Source of the DNA: Natronobacterium texcoconense
Lineage (GTDB): Archaea; Halobacteriota; Halobacteria; Halobacteriales; Natrialbaceae
Assembly: GCF_900104065.1 (NCBI RefSeq)
Contig: NZ_FNLC01000003.1
Location: forward strand, 186,001-250,000
Direction of reading: 5' to 3'
Length of the DNA stretch: 64,000 nt
The notes beneath the pieces were generated by a model. It was not told where the DNA came from. It searched no databases and saw nothing but the letters and a program-made list of their open reading frames with translations. The translations under genes and the position numbers were made by a program. Shown one piece after another: positions 60,569 to 64,000 of the stretch. Position 1 is the first letter of the stretch, and each line of letters begins with the position of its first letter.

Positions 60569-61738
60569 ATGATCAGGAAGGTGTTCGCGCTCGTGGTCGT
60601 CCTCGGCGTCTGTACGACCGGCGCGCTCGGTGGGCTCTACGCCGTCGGCGCGGTCGGGATTCCCGACGCCGGCCTCGAGAACAACGCGTGGGGCGAGGTC
60701 GACGACGAGCGGATCGAAGTGGTGACGACAGTCTGGATCGACAACCCGAATCCGGGGATCGAACCCGACGATCTGTCGCTCGAGTACGATCTGGCGCTGA
60801 ACGGCGTGCACCTGGCGTCGGGATCGGTCGACGAGGTCGCGGCTCCCTCGGGGAATACGACGACGGAGATACGGACTGACCTCCGGTACGGACAGCTGTC
60901 GGACTGGTGGGTCTCGCATATCGAAACCGACGAGGTGAGCACGCTCGAGGCCGACGTGACTACCCACGCCACGCTCGGACCGCTCTCGGGGTCGCCGTCC
61001 TACACTCACGAGGACGAAATCGAGACCGATCTCGAGCCGATGATCGAGGACGCACTGGCCGAGCAGGAAGGCGAGTACTCGCTGTCGCCGGTATCGACCG
61101 GGTCGGGCGTCCAGAGCGAGGTCCTCGAGCCGACCGTCGAGATTCGAGACACGAGTGCCGAGTGGGGCGAGGTCGACGACGAGGAGACCGAACTCTACCT
61201 GACCTACGAGGTGTACAACCCGAACGCCTATCCGCTGCCGACACCGGCATTGACCGGCGAGATGGAGTTCAACGACCGGATCGTCGCCGACTGGGACGCC
61301 CACGACGTCGAAGTGCTCGACGCAGCCAACGACGCGGCGATCCCGCCGCGCTCGAGTCGCGAGATCACGTTCGTCGCCACGCTTTCCAACGACGACGCCG
61401 TCGACTGGTTCGCGACTCACGTCGACAACGACGAGGTTACGGACGCCGAGTTCCGCGCGCAACTCGCGATGAGCGTCGCTGGCGAGACGGTGACGATTCC
61501 CGAGGATGGCGATGCCATCCGCTGTGAGTACGAGATGGCGACCGCCATCTTCGTCGACCAGGAAGCCGGGCTGACCGAGGAAGGCTGTGAGGTTCTCCCG
61601 TGGGCCACGCCCGAGGAGGGCGACCTCGAGGAGGTCGGCGCGGCGAACGACCCGGACGATGTCGAGTACGACGACTCCGACGAAGACGGTGCCGGCCTCG
61701 GAATCGTCGGGACCGAACTGGTTACCCTCTCCGGCTGA
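60569..61738 (+). CDS. LEA14-like protein with two WHy domains
   Basis: A 389-residue protein with an N-terminal hydrophobic anchor (KVFALVVVLGVCTTGALGGL, about 4-23) and two WHy (water stress and hypersensitive response)/LEA14 domains. The repeats begin at WGEVDDERIEVVTTVWIDNP (about 41) and WGEVDDEETELYLTYEVYNP (about 199), with identical WGEVDDE and the NPNP/NPNA turn that defines the domain. LEA14 domains are all-beta and are thought to protect or bind other molecules under stress. The domain would lie outside the membrane. The final acidic segment (EEVGAANDPDDVEYDDSDED) is low complexity. Confidence 0.85.
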   Translation: MIRKVFALVVVLGVCTTGALGGLYAVGAVGIPDAGLENNAWGEVDDERIEVVTTVWIDNPNPGIEPDDLSLEYDLALNGVHLASGSVDEVAAPSGNTTTEIRTDLRYGQLSDWWVSHIETDEVSTLEADVTTHATLGPLSGSPSYTHEDEIETDLEPMIEDALAEQEGEYSLSPVSTGSGVQSEVLEPTVEIRDTSAEWGEVDDEETELYLTYEVYNPNAYPLPTPALTGEMEFNDRIVADWDAHDVEVLDAANDAAIPPRSSREITFVATLSNDDAVDWFATHVDNDEVTDAEFRAQLAMSVAGETVTIPEDGDAIRCEYEMATAIFVDQEAGLTEEGCEVLPWATPEEGDLEEVGAANDPDDVEYDDSDEDGAGLGIVGTELVTLSG

Positions 61739-61850
61739 ACTGTTTCTCCCGACTTCGGTTTCGGCACGCGACACCGCTTCGGGCGACACTCACGGAAATT
61801 GATAGCAGCCGAACGTTTTCGTCACCGACGGTGAAGGGCGGCCTGCTACC

Positions 61851-62894
61851 ATGCAGGCAGCACGACTCCACGAGTACACCGACGAGATGGACGAGGCACT
61901 CGAGATCGACGAGATCGAGCGCCCGGAGATCGATCGATCGGACGGCGTCCTGGTCGACGTATCGGGCGCAGGCTGGTGCCAGACGGACAACCATATCGTC
62001 GAGGGGATGTGGGAAGAGTACGTCGAGCAGGACCTGCCGATGACGCTGGGCCACGAGAACGCCGGCACTGTCGCCGAGGTCGGCGACGAGGTCCAGCTAG
62101 TCGAGGAGGGCGACCCCGTCATCTGTCACCCTGTCCAGACCTGTGGCATCTGTCGCCCCTGTCGGCTCGGCGAGGAGATGTACTGCGAGAACCAGGAATT
62201 CAACGGGCTGACGACGGACGGCGGCTTCGCCGAGTACGTTCTGACGAACGAACGCGCGGTCATCCCGCTTCCCGATAGCATCGACCCGACCGAGATCGCA
62301 CCGCATGCCGACGCAGGGATCACAGCCTACCACGCCGCAAAGAAGGCCACAGCGGATCTGAACCCCGGCGACACCTGCGTCGTGATCGGCATCGGCGGCC
62401 TCGGTCACATCGGCGTCCAATGCGTCGACGCGATGAGCGCCGCCGACATCGTCGCCGTCGACCTGAAAGCGGAGGCACTCGAGCTGGCAGCGGATCTCGG
62501 CGTCGGCCACACCGTCGACTCGAGCGAGGAGGACGTCGCCTCGGTCGTCGGGGACCTCACCGACGACGCGGGCGCCCAGCAGGTGCTCGACTTCGTCGGC
62601 CGCGACGAAACGACCGAGCTCGGGCCGGAGATCGTCGCACAGGGCGGCGACCACCACGTGATCGGCTACGGCGGGCACGTCCACGAGCCCTGCCAGACGC
62701 TGGTGTTCGGCGAGATGTCGTACCAGGGCGACCTCGTCGGCCAGTACACCGAACTCCAGGAACTGGTCGCGCTCGTCGAGCGCGGCGACGTCGAGTTACA
62801 CACCGAGCGTCACGACCTGGGCGAGATCAACACGGTCGCGGAACGACTCGAGCACGGCGAGATCGAGGGACGAGCGGTCGTCACGCCGCCGTAA
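61851..62894 (+). CDS. zinc-dependent alcohol dehydrogenase (MDR family)
   Basis: A 347-residue medium-chain dehydrogenase. The catalytic zinc site is C in GWCQTDNH (about residue 40) and His in GHENAGTV (about 66). The structural zinc lobe is CGICRPCRLGEEMYC with four cysteines. The Rossmann motif GIGGLGHIGVQ (about 180-190) binds NAD(P). VGRDETTELGPEIVAQGG and a C-terminal region with LVEFGEMSYQGD-like sequence follow. Several haloarchaeal homologues act on alcohols or as glucose dehydrogenases; the coenzyme and substrate are not fixed by what I can see. It has its own promoter region upstream (61739-61850). Confidence 0.92.
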   Translation: MQAARLHEYTDEMDEALEIDEIERPEIDRSDGVLVDVSGAGWCQTDNHIVEGMWEEYVEQDLPMTLGHENAGTVAEVGDEVQLVEEGDPVICHPVQTCGICRPCRLGEEMYCENQEFNGLTTDGGFAEYVLTNERAVIPLPDSIDPTEIAPHADAGITAYHAAKKATADLNPGDTCVVIGIGGLGHIGVQCVDAMSAADIVAVDLKAEALELAADLGVGHTVDSSEEDVASVVGDLTDDAGAQQVLDFVGRDETTELGPEIVAQGGDHHVIGYGGHVHEPCQTLVFGEMSYQGDLVGQYTELQELVALVERGDVELHTERHDLGEINTVAERLEHGEIEGRAVVTPP

Positions 62895-62903
62895 TCTCCC
62901 CTC

Positions 62904-63485
62904 TCACCCCGGCAAGAAGATATTGATCACCGTCACGACGATCCCCGCGAGCCCCATCCGAACGGCGGCGACGTACCAGCGCTGTCTGGACAGCGTCGAG
63001 AGATAGATGCCGAACGTCGAGAGGATCGCGACCCCGACGGCGATCGACGCAGCGACCGCCTGGAACATCGTGAAGACGACGCCCTCGAGCGCGAGCGGCG
63101 ACAGCGTCAGCAAGATGGCGAGGATCGGGCCGGACGCGCTCGCGGTGGCGTGGACGATCTGTGCGGCGCGGTTCTCCCGTTGGACGCGCGTGTCCTCGAG
63201 TTCGGTGAGCATCGCCTGTTCGATCCGTTCCTGTTTGGCCATCGCTTCGGCGCGTTCGATCTCCCAGACGCTCCAGACGCCGGACGTTCCCAATCCAACC
63301 GCTGCACCGAGACCGATGGCGATCGCAGTGAAACCGTCATCGATTCCCGAGAGGTAGGCACCGACGACGACGCCGATGCTGGTGAGCGTCCCGTCGAAGC
63401 CGTTCGCGACGAAGTATCGCCGGGAGATCGACCGGACGTCGTCTTTCTCGAGGACGCGCCGGATCCTGTCGAGACGGCTCGCCAT
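62904..63485 (-). CDS. VIT1/CCC1 family membrane protein
   Basis: A 193-residue membrane protein of the VIT1/CCC1 iron/manganese transporter family. Membrane segment 1 holds the family hallmark NGFDGTLTSIGVVVGAYLSG (residues about 28-47). A helical middle region (EIERAEAMAKQERIEQAMLTE) corresponds to the cytoplasmic metal-binding domain and is Glu-rich. Segments 3-5 follow near AIVHATASASGPILAILLTL. It likely exports or sequesters Fe2+ or Mn2+. It starts two bases after the end of the DUF211 gene, so the two form an operon. Confidence 0.88.
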   Translation of the reverse strand: MASRLDRIRRVLEKDDVRSISRRYFVANGFDGTLTSIGVVVGAYLSGIDDGFTAIAIGLGAAVGLGTSGVWSVWEIERAEAMAKQERIEQAMLTELEDTRVQRENRAAQIVHATASASGPILAILLTLSPLALEGVVFTMFQAVAASIAVGVAILSTFGIYLSTLSRQRWYVAAVRMGLAGIVVTVINIFLPG

Positions 63486-63487
63486 CG

Positions 63488-63772
63488 TCAGTACCCGAGC
63501 AAGGGATCGTCGACTGTCCGTTCGCCGCAGGCGACCTGGTCGATCGAGTGGATCGACGCGCTCAGGTCCTGAATCTCCTCACGGACGGCCTCGAGGTCGA
63601 GGTCGTCGCCCTCGAGTGTCACCCGTAGCGTCTTGACAGTCTCGTCGACCTCGACGACCGTCGCAGTGGCCGCGTCGACACACTCGAGGTCACCCAGCTG
63701 GGTCGTGAAAGGAACGACGCCGGGATCGTGCGGTTTCAATACGTCGAGGACGAGTCGCGTGATCGGAGCCAT
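63488..63772 (-). CDS. DUF211 family protein
   Basis: A 94-residue protein of the archaeal DUF211 family. The core is a ferredoxin-like fold (beta-alpha-beta), with MAPITRLVLDVLKPHDPGVV at the N-terminus and TATVVEVDETVKTLRVTLEG, IQDLSASIHSIDQVACGERT at later positions. Structural work on a homologue indicates oligomeric assembly; a metal role has been considered. The adjacent VIT1-family gene, two bases downstream, suggests a link to metal handling, but that is inference. Confidence 0.88.
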   Translation of the reverse strand: MAPITRLVLDVLKPHDPGVVPFTTQLGDLECVDAATATVVEVDETVKTLRVTLEGDDLDLEAVREEIQDLSASIHSIDQVACGERTVDDPLLGY

Positions 63773-63855
63773 ACCCGTTCGAACGGCAGGCGGATTGAAA
63801 GGTCTACGGACGCCGGCGGCGGCACGCTCTTGTGCGATCCCGTGATAGCCCGGGT

Positions 63856-64000
63856 ATGGCTACCCTCGAGGACACACTCGAGATCGGCGGCGTCGAGGTC
63901 CCGAACCGGCTCTACCGTGCGCCGTTGCTCGAGTGTGCGGGCAACGGCCCCGACGCGATCGAGACGCTGATCGAGGACCTGGAACCGGCCGCGGCGTCGG
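63856..64000 (+). CDS. FMN-binding NADH:flavin oxidoreductase family protein (5' end)
   Basis: The frame opens at ATG 63856 and runs off the window. The 48 visible residues begin MATLEDTLEIGGVEVPNRLY, with RAPLLECAGNGPDAIETL after. The GGVEVPNRLYRAP pattern is the beginning of the old yellow enzyme/dihydrouridine synthase-like TIM barrel, where the Asn-Arg pair lies next to FMN. The exact subfamily cannot be decided from this fragment. A short spacer from the DUF211 gene separates the divergent starts. Confidence 0.65.
   Translation, partial: MATLEDTLEIGGVEVPNRLYRAPLLECAGNGPDAIETLIEDLEPAAAS

Noticed and set aside
1-64000. Search for tRNA, rRNA, CRISPR repeats, integrases and transposases
   Set aside because: No T-loop-like GTTCGAATC block with matching stems was found in intergenic regions, there were no regularly spaced repeats, and no transposase or integrase motif was seen. 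A tRNA search program would be decisive for degenerate tRNAs.

Overview
The window is a stretch of haloarchaeal (class Halobacteria) chromosome. The evidence is a high-GC sequence rich in CTCGAG, strongly acidic proteins, Tat-type lipobox signals on extracytoplasmic proteins, AT-rich TATA boxes about 25-30 bases before leaderless starts, and an archaeal gene set: family D DNA polymerase large subunit with inteins, Hel308, Hef, the KEOPS subunit Cgi121, bacterio-opsin-activator-type HTH regulators and an archaeal/eukaryotic-type glycyl-tRNA synthetase. The CTCGAG richness and gene content would fit the order Natrialbales (Natrinema/Haloterrigena-like), but that placement is inference.

Layout. 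1-8.3 kb: an acyl-CoA:acetate CoA-transferase, a PHP phosphoesterase, an orphan DNA methylase, small conserved proteins, a NifU-like scaffold, ketopantoate reductase and an alpha/beta hydrolase, with two AT-richer gene-poor spacers (3.7-4.4 and 6.6-7.3 kb). 8.3-14.4 kb: the family D polymerase large subunit, carrying two inteins on either side of its catalytic Asp motif, behind a PPC-domain gene. 14.7-29.7 kb: two tandem Dpp/Opp-type peptide ABC transporter operons (binding protein, two permeases, two ATPases each). The first is elaborated with an N-terminally extended permease, an insertion in one ATPase and an extra small membrane protein. 29.8-37.3 kb: two tiny genes, a four-CBS protein overlapping glyS, a dolichol-kinase-like enzyme, an HTH_10 regulator and a winged-helix/membrane-protein pair. 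37.4-44.9 kb: an ABC-2 type exporter, a flavin reductase-like protein, a large PQQ-type beta-propeller lipoprotein and Hef. 45.0-46.9 kb: a lower-GC, probably imported patch with a DUF2332 protein and a lipoprotein. 47-57 kb: a zinc-ribbon autoantigen-family protein, a second propeller lipoprotein, a GNAT enzyme, a LOG-like protein, malate dehydrogenase, a HAD phosphatase, a cytochrome P450/HTH_10/ferredoxin group, a SAM methyltransferase, a PiT phosphate transporter and a UspA protein. 57.5-64 kb: Hel308 overlapping Cgi121, a double-WHy-domain protein, a zinc alcohol dehydrogenase, a DUF211/VIT1-family pair and the start of an FMN oxidoreductase.

Genome-maintenance genes (PolD, Hef, Hel308) are spread among transport and redox genes, as is usual in haloarchaeal chromosomes. 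I found no rRNA, tRNA, CRISPR array or intact insertion sequence. The items most worth a second look are the paired PolD inteins (one a mini-intein ending in Gln), the P450-ferredoxin-HTH_10 cluster, the unusual peptide-transporter subunits, two genes under 55 codons, and several perfect palindromes near promoters.
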